A DNA stretch of 35,460 nt from Lentisphaeria bacterium (lineage in GTDB: Bacteria; Verrucomicrobiota; Lentisphaeria; Victivallales; UBA1829): contig JAFTIQ010000029.1 of NCBI GenBank assembly GCA_017456805.1, forward strand, positions 1 through 35,460, in the 5' to 3' direction. This document shows, one piece after another, positions 1 through 8,706 of the stretch. Below the pieces are notes generated by a model. That model had not been told where the DNA came from, made no database searches, and saw only the letters and a program-made list of their open reading frames with translations. Both the position numbers and the translations under genes were made by a program. Each line of letters opens with the position of its first letter. Within the stretch, counting starts at the first letter, position 1.

Positions 1-221
1 ACCGACCGATTTCTCAAAAGAAATAAAAATTTTTCTCTTGGGTAACGGTTGTTTTAATTACCAAACCACCTCCGTAATCTCTGTAAACTCCGTTCACTCT
101 GTTCAAAAGACTCAATTAAAATGCGTTTTCTGTATGCAGGTCTTGCAACAGCCCCTTGTAATTTGCCTTGATATCATCCAGTTAGAGAATCACTTTTTTT
201 ATCTTTTTTCCAATCCCCCTC
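1..221. other. Left-edge non-coding region
   Basis: No convincing gene lies here. The only open frame (38-292) is spurious: it begins inside AT-rich sequence, crosses the 9-bp repeat array at 70-105 and runs over the promoter at 222-250. Apart from that array, the sequence is AT-rich and unremarkable. Whatever precedes it lies outside the window. Confidence 0.6.
70..105. repeat. Degenerate 9-bp tandem array, four units
   Basis: Four consecutive 9-mers of the form CTCYGTNNA are seen: CTCCGTAAT, CTCTGTAAA, CTCCGTTCA and CTCTGTTCA. The unit differs from the ACTCCCAGT repeat at 32944-33078, but the period and style are the same. Read on the minus strand it contains repeated AGAG/GGAG tracts. It could be the remnant or edge of a second element like the one at 32341-33081, whose body would lie left of the window. 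That link is inference. Confidence 0.6.
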
Positions 222-250
222 TTGACATTATCTCTCTTTTGTGCTATTAT
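222..250 (+). promoter_or_regulatory. Sigma-70 promoter of the glycan cluster
   Basis: A perfect -35 hexamer TTGACA (222-227) and a near-perfect -10 hexamer TATTAT (245-250) are separated by exactly 17 bp. Transcription should start near 257. That places both downstream palindromes inside the initially transcribed region, a classic position for repression. This is the best promoter match in the window and probably drives 340 through 7277. Confidence 0.75.
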
Positions 251-263
251 AAAAAAGAAAAGA

Positions 264-307
264 GTAATCGATTAACCATATATTTTACATAGGGTAATCG
301 ATTAACC
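264..307. promoter_or_regulatory. Paired LacI-type operators
   Basis: The 14-bp sequence GTAATCGATTAACC occurs twice (264-277 and 294-307). Each copy contains the perfect palindrome TAATCGATTA with a central CG, typical of LacI-family operators. The centres are 30 bp apart, about three helical turns, so two dimers would bind the same DNA face just downstream of the predicted start site. The cognate regulator is unknown. The LacI-family gene at 24853-25821 is one candidate, but it is distant. Confidence 0.65.
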
Positions 308-339
308 AATAAAAAACAGAATACAGGAGAGGAAGAAGA

Positions 340-1191
340 ATGAGACACTCTGAGAAATGGAAAGCCTGTCGGATTTCCGGGACTGGTGCTGCTAACTTTA
401 CATTGATCGAATTGCTGGTAAGTGTTACTTGTCAAATAGGTGTTTTACCGTTGTATTGCCTCAAAAAAATTCATAAAAACTGCACATCCTTACGCCCGTC
501 AGGGCGCACTTCACGTTTGCCGCAGGCAAACTCTTCACACCTTCACATCTGCACTCAATCAGCGTTCACGCTGATTGAACTTTTGGTTGTGATCGCGATC
601 ATCGCAATCCTTGCAGGGATGCTGCTTCCGGCACTGAACAATTCCCGGGAAAAAGGCCGCACGATCAACTGTCAGGCAAATTTGAAACAGATCGGACTTT
701 ATCATTATACCTATGCAGATGAATATGACGGAGGCGGGATTCCTGTGAATGACTGGTCCCGTACCGGTGTCCCCTGCTGGGGCCGTCTTATTCAGGCTTT
801 CTATCATGTCAGCGAAAAAATCATCCAGTGTCCCAGCCAGACCGTTCAAGTCGATTTCTGGGAAGCAACGATTGACGGACAGAAATACAAACATTATGCG
901 AAGAACTATTCGGGGAACATGATCACCATTGGAGAACTTCTGAAGCCCTCATTTGCCAGAAGTGATACAGCTCTTTATTTCGGTAAAGGGATCAGAAACG
1001 CCTCCAACAAAGTACTGATGGGTGATACAGAATTCGCGGCAGCCGGATTCAACCGGGGCAACATGTACGACCGGACAGCTGTCAAACGTCATGCCAATAC
1101 CACAAACTATCTCTGGGCGGATGGCCACGTCAGCAACGAAAAAGATGCCAAGCGGCGTCTGCTTCCTCTGGAAGAATATCACAGCAGATAA
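340..1191 (+). CDS. Prepilin-type protein with H-X9-DG motif and duplicated signal
   Basis: The 283-aa product belongs to the abundant type II secretion pseudopilin-like proteins of Planctomycetes and Lentisphaerae. The N-terminal signal FTLIELLV appears twice, at residues 20-27 and 76-83. Only the second copy is followed by the proper hydrophobic helix ([17 protein letters not shown]), and it has Ala at -1, compatible with prepilin peptidase. The C-terminus contains [12 protein letters not shown], an exact H-X9-DG motif. The start at 340 is supported by AGGAG at 325-329. Residues 28-75, between the two signals, are low in hydrophobicity and are encoded by hairpin-rich DNA, so they look like an in-frame insertion. 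It is the first gene after the promoter and paired operators. Its function is unknown; family members are predicted surface or periplasmic proteins. Confidence 0.85.
   Translation: MRHSEKWKACRISGTGAANFTLIELLVSVTCQIGVLPLYCLKKIHKNCTSLRPSGRTSRLPQANSSHLHICTQSAFTLIELLVVIAIIAILAGMLLPALNNSREKGRTINCQANLKQIGLYHYTYADEYDGGGIPVNDWSRTGVPCWGRLIQAFYHVSEKIIQCPSQTVQVDFWEATIDGQKYKHYAKNYSGNMITIGELLKPSFARSDTALYFGKGIRNASNKVLMGDTEFAAAGFNRGNMYDRTAVKRHANTTNYLWADGHVSNEKDAKRRLLPLEEYHSR
493..578 (+). repeat. Triple-hairpin palindromic insertion inside the prepilin gene
   Basis: Three perfect inverted repeats follow one another: CGCCC/GGGCG (493-506, 4-nt loop), GTTTGCC/GGCAAAC (515-531, 3-nt loop) and a 10-bp stem TCAATCAGCG/CGCTGATTGA with a TTCA loop (555-578). 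The right arm of the last one is itself the coding sequence for the second FTLIE motif. The word TTCAC recurs four times (510, 534, 542, 565). The two prepilin motifs begin 168 bp apart, a multiple of three, so the reading frame is kept. This resembles in-frame palindromic elements such as those of Rickettsia; homology to them is not claimed. Confidence 0.65.
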
Positions 1192-1234
1192 TCATTTTTT
1201 TTTACATTCAAACATTATTCAGGAGGAACGAATC

Positions 1235-4200
1235 ATGAATTCATTACAGAGGGCTTTTTGTGCCTTGATTCCCATGTTTTCCGCATCTCTTTTTGCCGCT
1301 GAGCCGGATTTATACTGGAACTTTGATACCGGGGAGAATATCAATACCGAGGCTGGGACCACAGAATTCGGCAGGGGAGAAAAACTTCAGTTCAAAGGAT
1401 TGGGATCTGTCGGAAAACGCAAAGATTTGCTTTCCGCCGACCCGGCAGTGAGATCCACACATCTCTTTGCCGATTCCATCCGGAAAAAAGCGTTGAGAAC
1501 TGGAAGAGATGAGGCTTCCGGAACTGTCAATGCCATTCATGGGAAGTTGAGCAAACCGATTTCAGCCGAACAGGGCAGTATTTGCATGTGGGTGAAACCG
1601 GAAAATTGGAACGGACTTCAGAAAGGGCCCTTCCGGATATTTTTTGCCGCTGATGACGGCAACCCGCGATCCGGCAATGAACTGCTCTTTTATAAAAACG
1701 GGTCAAACAACAATCTTCTTTTCCTGATCGGCCCGAACCGCCCGAAAGAATGGAGCGTGGTTCAGGCATCCATCTGGAAGTGGCAGCCGAATGAATGGCA
1801 TTTCATCGCAGCCTCCTGGACAAAGGATACTTTGAATCTTTATATTGACGGAAAGCTCACCCAGCAGAAACGGAAACCGTTTCTGCCTGCCAAGCCCTAT
1901 CAGCGGATCCATATTGGCGGAGACAACTGGAAAACGGAAAGCGGGATCACCTGGATCGACGATGTTATGATTTTTGATAAGACGTTGACAAAAGCTGATT
2001 TTGACAGATTATATGTTCAAACCCAGCCGACGAAAAAAGACCGTCCTGCCCCGATCGAACATCGGCTTGGACTCAGCAAACCGGCCCAGGATGGAAAAAT
2101 CAATGATTTTGAATACGGTTTTGTAACCAACGGAACCTTTAATATCAGCTCCGGAGAATTGAGCAAAGATACCTTCTGGGCCGTCGCCCGGGATCAGGAA
2201 AAACTCTATATCGCCTGTTTGTCCAGGAAACCGGAACATGCTGCCGCAATTAAGAATCGTGACGGCAATATCTGGGAAGATGAAAGCATTGAACTTCATT
2301 TGGAACAGGACGGAAACAAGTGGCAGTTTGTCATCAATTCCGCAGGATTTTTTTATGATGCGAAAAATGGGAAAGCCGGCTGGAACGTTGCAAAATTCAT
2401 TCAGAAACATGCCATTTCCGGTGACCGCTGGATTTTTGAAGGTGCTCTTTCCTTTCAAGATATCGGGATTGAAATCAAAGAAGATTCCAGACTTTATATG
2501 ACTATGGGCAGAAGCGGCGGAAGAGGTGCCGGTTATACCGCAATGACACCCCTTTTCAAACGGTTTGCCGATACGAATAATTTTCTGAAACTGATCATGG
2601 ATCGGAGTGCACCTCCAGTGGTTCTGGATTACAAAAAACTTCCGGGAAACAGCGGGGATCTGGAACTGACCCTGAAACTTCCGGCTCAATACCGGGGAGA
2701 ATTGCACTTGAAGGGAATCGATGTCAACAGCCGGATCAATGCAGAAAAGAAAATTGCCGGAAAAACCCTTAACGGGCAGAATACAGCAATCTTTTTTTCT
2801 GACCGGCTGGCGCAGGAAGGCACGCTCGTTTATACAGTTTCAGCCAATGGCAAAAAAGTGACCGGGGCAAAGCTCAAATACATCTCTCCTGAAAAGGTCA
2901 AAGTGCGTTATCTTTTTGTTCATCAGAAAGATCAGAGATTGGAGACCGGGCTTGCATTGACGCCGCCGTTATCCGCATCCATGATGATCATTCAGGAGTT
3001 GAAAGATAAATCCGGGAAAGTGATTTTTCAGAGATCAGAACCTGTTGGAGCTCAAAACATTGCAAAATTCAAACATTCTCTTTTCTGGGATCTGAAAAAA
3101 CTTGCTCCCGGTTCTTACGATTACTATCTTTCAATCGAAGAAAACGGAAAACGGTCCACGGTTCATCATCAGTATTTTCTGAAGCCTTCCGCATCCATGC
3201 CCTGGGATGATTTCAAAGCGGGGATCAGTGAGGAAGTTCCTTCTCCCTGGAGTTCGCCCGCTGCAGAGCAGGCAAAACTGAATTGTAAATATCAGCAGTA
3301 TGATTTCACAGGAACACTTTTCCCGCGTCAGATCTCTGCAAAGGGAACCGAACTTCTTGCGGCTCCGATCCAGCTGAAAATCAACGGAAAGCTTCATACT
3401 GTCCCGGCAAAATTCCAGGTGGTAAAAAAGACAGCGCAGGCGGTATTTTTCAAGAGTTCCGGTTCTGCGGACCGGTATCTGTTTGAAATTGAGGGATCTG
3501 TGGAGTATGATGGATTCCTCAACATGAAATTCTCATATGCGCCGAAAAATGATTCCGGATCTGAGTTGAACGATCTTGCGCTGATCATTCCGATGAAACC
3601 GGAATACTCCAAACTTGTGACCTATTTCAAACCCGGCGATACCAGAGCCTATTCCGGAAAGCTCGTCAAGCCTTTCATCAAGGATCTGATTTCCCATCCG
3701 GTTTTCTGGTTCGGAGATGCGGAATACGGGCTTTACTGGGGTGCGGACAATCTGCGGGGAACACGGATCTATGATCCGGCAAATTCCCTTGTGATCACCC
3801 CGGCAAAGAATGGAAAAGGAGCTGTTGCCGCAATCAAGATCGTTGACCGGAAATTTCTGCTGAAAGGAAAGCGCACCTTTGAATTTTCTTTCCAGGGAAC
3901 CCCGGTCAAAGATGTAAACCGGAAATTATCCAAGCCCTATATGTTCCAGGGCGGAGTGACCTTGGGCGTAACACCCTATTTCAACATTTTCAACTATAAC
4001 AATAAAGAATATATGGACACGCTCCGTCTGAAACAGCAATCAGAAAATGGACGGAAGAAGTCACCGATCTATGCCTTTTATTCCTGCATTTACGGGGTTG
4101 CACCTTTTGCGCCGGAATGGCCGTGGTACCAGGAACGCTGGATCAGTTCTCCTCCTTATGCGGGGGCATACAAACAGGATTGGCCCACAAAAAATGAACT

Positions 4201-5137
4201 TCAGCGGAATCGCGGGCTTTGGGCATTCGGGTGTGTCAATGACCGGAATTTCATGAATTGGCAGCTTTATTATCTTGCTTCCGTCTACAATGATCCGGAA
4301 TTCGGAATGAGGGATCTTTACTTTGATATGGCATATCCGAGAGCCTGCGACAATCCGCTCCACGGATGCCGCTGGGTCGATGATTTCGGAAGAGTCCGGA
4401 CAACTTATCCCATCAAAGCGAACCGGGAATTTACGAAACGGATCAGAAGGATCATGACGGAAAAAGATCCGGCAAGTGTTCTCATGTACCATCCCTCCGG
4501 AGAACCGCTTCCGCCCATGTACGGATTGGTCGATTTCATGGTGGATGGAGAAATCTGGGTTTCCAAAGTCAGTGAGGAAGAAAGCTATTACAATATCTTC
4601 ACTCCTGATCTTTTCCAGAGTTCTTATATGGGAATTAAAATCGGAACAAACAGCATTTATTTGAACCAGCTTGACCGTGCAGCCCAGATTTTCAATCCTG
4701 CCCGCACGGCGTATTGGAGACGGGAACAGAAAGCTCCGGAAGCAGTTCGTGCTGTCCGGCACTATCTGGGCTATCTTCTGCTGCATGACACCAGACCGCA
4801 AGCCGGAGCAGCAATTGTGAAAGAGGGAAGAATTCTGGAAAAACAGCTTTATTCTCTCGGATATGGGGAAGGAAACTTCACATTTCAGGGCTATTGGCGG
4901 AAAGATTGCCCCGTCAAAACCAATGCACCTGTCATGGTTTCCACTTATACGTTCCCCGGAAGAATTCTGGCGGTAGTCGTGAACGACGATTTGAAAAAGA
5001 GCGTGAAAGCGGCGCTGACGGTTCCCGCCGGTTTCAAGGGAAAAATTTATGATCTGGAAACCGGGAAAACATTACCCTCTCCGGAGGCAGATGTTCCGGC
5101 AAAAGGATTCCGCCTGATCGTTTTTGAGGAGAAGTAA
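1235..5137 (+). CDS. Secreted LamG/CBM9-like putative glycan-active enzyme
   Basis: This 1300-aa protein starts at ATG 1235 behind AGGAGG; the longer frame from 1022 is rejected because it overlaps the upstream gene. A signal peptide is visible (residues 1-22, ending SLFAAE). Residues about 100-259 form a LamG/concanavalin-like domain with the typical LYIDGK and IDDVMIFDKTLT strands. Residues about 279-442 resemble a CBM9/DUF1083 carbohydrate-binding fold (DESIELHLEQDG). A beta-rich middle section follows, then a C-terminal region from about residue 900 rich in Trp, Tyr, Asp and Glu (YFDMAYPRACDN, MVDGEIW) that resembles uncharacterised GH123/DUF6067-like glycosidases. The catalytic residues cannot be assigned with confidence. 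It lies 43 bp after the prepilin gene and 3 bp before the sialidase-like gene, so it is probably an operon member. The substrate is unknown. Confidence 0.75.
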   Translation: MNSLQRAFCALIPMFSASLFAAEPDLYWNFDTGENINTEAGTTEFGRGEKLQFKGLGSVGKRKDLLSADPAVRSTHLFADSIRKKALRTGRDEASGTVNAIHGKLSKPISAEQGSICMWVKPENWNGLQKGPFRIFFAADDGNPRSGNELLFYKNGSNNNLLFLIGPNRPKEWSVVQASIWKWQPNEWHFIAASWTKDTLNLYIDGKLTQQKRKPFLPAKPYQRIHIGGDNWKTESGITWIDDVMIFDKTLTKADFDRLYVQTQPTKKDRPAPIEHRLGLSKPAQDGKINDFEYGFVTNGTFNISSGELSKDTFWAVARDQEKLYIACLSRKPEHAAAIKNRDGNIWEDESIELHLEQDGNKWQFVINSAGFFYDAKNGKAGWNVAKFIQKHAISGDRWIFEGALSFQDIGIEIKEDSRLYMTMGRSGGRGAGYTAMTPLFKRFADTNNFLKLIMDRSAPPVVLDYKKLPGNSGDLELTLKLPAQYRGELHLKGIDVNSRINAEKKIAGKTLNGQNTAIFFSDRLAQEGTLVYTVSANGKKVTGAKLKYISPEKVKVRYLFVHQKDQRLETGLALTPPLSASMMIIQELKDKSGKVIFQRSEPVGAQNIAKFKHSLFWDLKKLAPGSYDYYLSIEENGKRSTVHHQYFLKPSASMPWDDFKAGISEEVPSPWSSPAAEQAKLNCKYQQYDFTGTLFPRQISAKGTELLAAPIQLKINGKLHTVPAKFQVVKKTAQAVFFKSSGSADRYLFEIEGSVEYDGFLNMKFSYAPKNDSGSELNDLALIIPMKPEYSKLVTYFKPGDTRAYSGKLVKPFIKDLISHPVFWFGDAEYGLYWGADNLRGTRIYDPANSLVITPAKNGKGAVAAIKIVDRKFLLKGKRTFEFSFQGTPVKDVNRKLSKPYMFQGGVTLGVTPYFNIFNYNNKEYMDTLRLKQQSENGRKKSPIYAFYSCIYGVAPFAPEWPWYQERWISSPPYAGAYKQDWPTKNELQRNRGLWAFGCVNDRNFMNWQLYYLASVYNDPEFGMRDLYFDMAYPRACDNPLHGCRWVDDFGRVRTTYPIKANREFTKRIRRIMTEKDPASVLMYHPSGEPLPPMYGLVDFMVDGEIWVSKVSEEESYYNIFTPDLFQSSYMGIKIGTNSIYLNQLDRAAQIFNPARTAYWRREQKAPEAVRAVRHYLGYLLLHDTRPQAGAAIVKEGRILEKQLYSLGYGEGNFTFQGYWRKDCPVKTNAPVMVSTYTFPGRILAVVVNDDLKKSVKAALTVPAGFKGKIYDLETGKTLPSPEADVPAKGFRLIVFEEK

Positions 5138-5140
5138 ACA

Positions 5141-6361
5141 ATGAACCTGATAGCAAGCGAACAAATCATTTACAAATCCCCTTCCCCGGAAGATGTTTTC
5201 TGTTACAGTCCATCCATTCTGGTTCTGCCTTCGGGAAGGATTCTTGCCGGATTCGATTTCGGAGGACCGGGCGTGGGAAAACTTCCGGGAATAAAAACAG
5301 TCTCCGGAGATTGCAAAGCCGGAAATCAGGGAAAAATCATTGCATCTGATGACGGGGGAAAAACATGGAATCATCTGGCAGATCTTGCAATGTTCCATGC
5401 ACGGCTCTTCACCGACGGAAACAGGGTTTATTTCCTCGGACACGATTACGGGATCACGATCAGTGCAAGCGATGATGAAGGAGAAACGTGGACGGATATC
5501 AAGCTTCTTGATGATTCCTGCCAATGGCATCAATCCCCCTGTGCGGTACATACGGATGAAGATTACATTTATCTTACCATGGAAAAGAAAGTGGGTGATG
5601 CATGGCCTGATGTTGCCCCCGTGATGATGCGGGGAAAACGGGGAACGGATTTGACAGAAAAAGCCAATTGGAGCTTTTCCAACCCATTGTTTTATCCTGC
5701 AGATCTGCCTTCAACGCTGGGAATCCCTTTTTATAAAACAGGGATCCTGAACCCGAATGGAGCAGATGAACGATACTGCGGACCGGCTTGTTTCCTGGAA
5801 TCTCATGCAGTCAAAATCAGAGATAAAAATCACATTCTCTACGATGAAAATGCAATCCACGTCTGGATGCGTCAGCACAGCGGATTGACGAATATCGCCG
5901 CACTTGCAAAATGCACGATCCGGGACGATGGTTCCATGGAACTTGGATTGGAACACTCTCCGGCAGGAACTCCTATGCTGCACGTTCCCTTCCCCGGTGG
6001 ACAGATGAAGTTTGATATCTGCTACGATGAAGAAACCAAATATTACTGGCTTGCAGCCACGCAGGCGACTGACAGTATGACCCGCCCTGAATTGCTCCCG
6101 GATGACAGATACGGTGTGCCCGATAATGAACGGCACCGGCTCGCACTCTATTTTTCCACGAATATGTTCGACTGGTGCTTCGCAGGAATGGCGGCAATCG
6201 GGAAAACCAACCGTCATTCCAGACATTATGCATCTATGGTGATCTTCAAAGATGATCTTCTCATTCTGAGCAGATCCGGCGATGAAAATGCAAAATCTGC
6301 CCACAATGGCAACCTGCTGACCCTTCACCGCGTTGAAAATTTCAGAAAACTGATTTACTGA
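5141..6361 (+). CDS. Sialidase-like Asp-box beta-propeller protein
   Basis: The 406-aa protein has two clear Asp boxes, SDDGGKTW near residue 70 and SDDEGETW near residue 110, which mark a six-bladed sialidase-type propeller. No signal peptide is visible, so it is probably cytoplasmic. Genuine GH33 sialidases carry an N-terminal (F/Y)RIP motif supplying one residue of the arginine triad. The equivalent stretch here reads CYSPSILVLPSGRILAGFD and lacks that Arg, so the substrate may not be sialic acid. It starts 3 bp after the stop of the secreted enzyme and ends 7 bp before the aldolase gene, which strongly suggests co-transcription. It could be an exo-glycosidase acting on imported oligosaccharides. 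Confidence 0.75.
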   Translation: MNLIASEQIIYKSPSPEDVFCYSPSILVLPSGRILAGFDFGGPGVGKLPGIKTVSGDCKAGNQGKIIASDDGGKTWNHLADLAMFHARLFTDGNRVYFLGHDYGITISASDDEGETWTDIKLLDDSCQWHQSPCAVHTDEDYIYLTMEKKVGDAWPDVAPVMMRGKRGTDLTEKANWSFSNPLFYPADLPSTLGIPFYKTGILNPNGADERYCGPACFLESHAVKIRDKNHILYDENAIHVWMRQHSGLTNIAALAKCTIRDDGSMELGLEHSPAGTPMLHVPFPGGQMKFDICYDEETKYYWLAATQATDSMTRPELLPDDRYGVPDNERHRLALYFSTNMFDWCFAGMAAIGKTNRHSRHYASMVIFKDDLLILSRSGDENAKSAHNGNLLTLHRVENFRKLIY

Positions 6362-6368
6362 GGAATAA

Positions 6369-7277
6369 ATGAGAAATTTCAAAAAATTGCAGGGGATCGT
6401 TCCGCCGGTCGTCACACCGTTGAAAAAGGATGGATCCATTGATACGGACGGCTTGAAAAATCTACTGGAACACCTGATCAAAGGCGGAGTCCACGGACTT
6501 TTTATTCTCGGTTCAACCGGAGAGGGCCCAGCCCTCGGAATACAGCATCAGAAAGATATGATCCGGGAAACCATCCGGATCAATCAGGGAAGATTGCCCG
6601 TTCTGGCGGGAATTTCCAATGCGGCGCTGGAAGATACGCTGGATGTGGCAGATTATGCCGCAGCAGAAGGAGCAGATGCTCTGGTATGTGCTCCGCCAAG
6701 TTATTTTGCCCTCGGTGAAGATGAACTTGCAGCTTATTACAAACTCGTTGCAGAAAAAGTCAAACTGCCGCTCTTCCTTTACAACATGCCGGCAATGACA
6801 AAAATCACAATGAAACCTGCACTGGTCAAACGGCTGGCGGAAATTCCGAATATCCGGGGCTATAAGGACAGCTCCGGGCTCATGTGCGATCTTCATGAAG
6901 TGATCCTTGCGTTGGGGAGCCGGGAGGATTTCTCCATTTTTGTCGGACCGGAAGAACTGCTGGCGGAAGCCGTTCTTTTCGGAGCAGACGGCGGCATTGC
7001 AGGAGGCGCAAACATCCATCCGGAACTGTTTGTCCGGATGTACAATGCAGCAAAAGCAGATGACTTGGCAACGGTCCGGAACCTGCAGCAGAAGATCTAT
7101 CAGCAAAGACAGCTTTATTCTCTCGGACGGTATCAATCCAGCATCATCAAAGGGATCAAATGTGCGCTTGCCTGCAAAGGGATTTGCCGGGACACCATGG
7201 CGCTTCCCTTTGACCCGTTCCATCAACCGGAACGGAAACAGGCAGAAATTCTTCTGAATGCAATTTCGGAACAATAA
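6369..7277 (+). CDS. DHDPS/N-acetylneuraminate lyase family aldolase
   Basis: This 302-aa (beta/alpha)8 class I aldolase has full family length. The Schiff-base lysine is in GYKDSSG (K166), the catalytic tyrosine in LYNMPAMT (Y138), and the pyruvate-carboxylate loop is GSTGEG. Family members cleave or form 2-keto acids through pyruvate: dihydrodipicolinate synthase, N-acetylneuraminate lyase or 2-keto-3-deoxy sugar acid aldolase. Sequence alone does not settle which. Its position as the last gene of a glycan-degradation operon, directly after a sialidase-like protein, favours a catabolic aldolase such as NanA over lysine biosynthesis. The start at 6369 follows GAGGA overlapping the preceding stop codon. 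Confidence 0.85.
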   Translation: MRNFKKLQGIVPPVVTPLKKDGSIDTDGLKNLLEHLIKGGVHGLFILGSTGEGPALGIQHQKDMIRETIRINQGRLPVLAGISNAALEDTLDVADYAAAEGADALVCAPPSYFALGEDELAAYYKLVAEKVKLPLFLYNMPAMTKITMKPALVKRLAEIPNIRGYKDSSGLMCDLHEVILALGSREDFSIFVGPEELLAEAVLFGADGGIAGGANIHPELFVRMYNAAKADDLATVRNLQQKIYQQRQLYSLGRYQSSIIKGIKCALACKGICRDTMALPFDPFHQPERKQAEILLNAISEQ

Positions 7278-7285
7278 GAGAGCTT

Positions 7286-8620
7286 TTACAGGGATTTCAA
7301 ATATTCGATTGCCCCGTCCCGGCTTTTGAGTTTGCCTTCCAGCTGAAGTTCTTCAATCTCTTTCAGGATCTTTCCCATAGATGGACCGGGTTTGTACCCC
7401 AGCGCGATGAGGTCTTTGCCCATCAGAAGCGGTTCAGGGATCACCGGTTCATTCCCGAGTTCATGAAGGAAATCCAGCAGGAAGAGATAGTCCCCCATCA
7501 AACCGTGACAGGAAGCACAATCGGTCCGGAGGACTTCCATCACAGCGGGGAAATTTTTCTGAGCGATCAGACGGCGCAAGGTATTTTTCCGCATTTTGGA
7601 AGCCCCGGTAAAACGCATGTGATCGGCAACCGCAGCTGAGACGATTTCTGTCAGTTCTCTGGAACTGTGCAGCCGTTTCATGATATGTTCCGCCATGATC
7701 CCGCCCTGGGCTTCATGACCGTAAAAATGGATTTTTCCATCCTGATGAACTTTTTGGGTGACGGGTTTTCCCACATCATGAAGCAAAATACTCCAGGCGG
7801 CTTCGGGAGTCGGATGAGCCATCATCCGGAGCATGATCATGGTATGTTCAAACACATCGCCTTCGGGATGAAATTCCGGTGGCTGTTCCACACCTTTCAT
7901 CGCGGAAACTTCGGGCAGGATCACACGGAGGGCCCCGATCCGTTCCAAGGTGCGGAACGCCAATTCCGGGTTCGGCCCTGTGAGCATTTCTTCCAGCTCA
8001 ACCTTGATCCGCTCTTGAGAAAGCAGGGAAAGATTTCCAGCCAATTTACAGGCTGCGGCTTCTGTCTCAGGCGAGAGAGGGAAGCTGTAACGGGCATGAA
8101 AACGGACAGCCCGGAGAATTCTCAGAGCGTCCTCCTGAAACCGCAGTTTGCCATCACCGATCGTCCGGATGACCCCGCGTTTCAGATCATCAAGTCCGCC
8201 CACAAAATCAAGTACCTCTCCGGAAAACGGATCAAGCATCATACCATTGATGGTAAAATCCCGGCGCATCACATCCTCTTCCGGGGATTCGGTATAAAAG
8301 GTCTCTCCCGGATGCCTGCCATCGGAATAGCCGCGCTCTTTTCGGTACGTTGCGGTTTCGAACTGATATCCATCCACATGAATGGTAACGATGCCGAAAG
8401 AAATTCCGGAATCATGAGTTTTCGGAAAGATGGAATGGATCTGATCCGGGGTTGCAGAAGTTGCGATATCGATATCCGCAGGAGTTTTTCCCAGAAGAAG
8501 ATCGCGCACAGCTCCGCCGACGAAATAAGCGGAGAACCCGGCATCGTGCAGCAGGCGGACACTTCTGGCAGCCGCCAGAAAACCCGGGGATTTTGAAAAA
8601 AATTGAAAATTCTTCAACAT
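7286..8620 (-). CDS. cca: CCA tRNA nucleotidyltransferase with HD domain
   Basis: The 444-aa class II nucleotidyltransferase adds or repairs the 3'-CCA end of tRNAs. The N-terminal catalytic motif GGAVRDLLLG with DIDIATSA supplies the metal-binding aspartates. RRDFTINGM and QEDALRILRAVRFHAR are the family neck signatures. An HD hydrolase domain follows (LLHDVGKP). The length is normal. The gene is convergent with the aldolase gene (8 bp between stops) and divergent from nadD. A GGAG lies about 9 bp upstream of the chosen ATG. Confidence 0.93.
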   Translation of the reverse strand: MLKNFQFFSKSPGFLAAARSVRLLHDAGFSAYFVGGAVRDLLLGKTPADIDIATSATPDQIHSIFPKTHDSGISFGIVTIHVDGYQFETATYRKERGYSDGRHPGETFYTESPEEDVMRRDFTINGMMLDPFSGEVLDFVGGLDDLKRGVIRTIGDGKLRFQEDALRILRAVRFHARYSFPLSPETEAAACKLAGNLSLLSQERIKVELEEMLTGPNPELAFRTLERIGALRVILPEVSAMKGVEQPPEFHPEGDVFEHTMIMLRMMAHPTPEAAWSILLHDVGKPVTQKVHQDGKIHFYGHEAQGGIMAEHIMKRLHSSRELTEIVSAAVADHMRFTGASKMRKNTLRRLIAQKNFPAVMEVLRTDCASCHGLMGDYLFLLDFLHELGNEPVIPEPLLMGKDLIALGYKPGPSMGKILKEIEELQLEGKLKSRDGAIEYLKSL

Positions 8621-8636
8621 ATTTTAAAAACTCCAC

Positions 8637-8664
8637 TTGTTTATCTGGAAAAGTGGGGTAAAAT
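8637..8664 (+). promoter_or_regulatory. Candidate promoter for the nadD-rsfS operon
   Basis: TTGTTT (8637-8642) and TAAAAT (8659-8664) are 16 bp apart in the divergent gap between cca and nadD. An imperfect inverted repeat AGTGG...CCACT (8652-8670) overlaps the -10 hexamer and could be an operator. The hexamers are only moderate matches. Confidence 0.45.
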
Positions 8665-8706
8665 ACCACTATATCAGAATATTTCAAGCGGAGAAGATAT
8701 TTTTTT

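Noticed and set aside
38..292. 84-aa frame at the left edge
   Set aside because: It runs through the 9-bp array and the consensus promoter and resembles no protein; its SVNSVHSV segment is just the translated repeat.
1022..1234. N-terminal extension of the large secreted enzyme back to 1022
   Set aside because: It overlaps the prepilin gene out of frame, while ATG 1235 has a perfect AGGAGG and a signal peptide directly after it.
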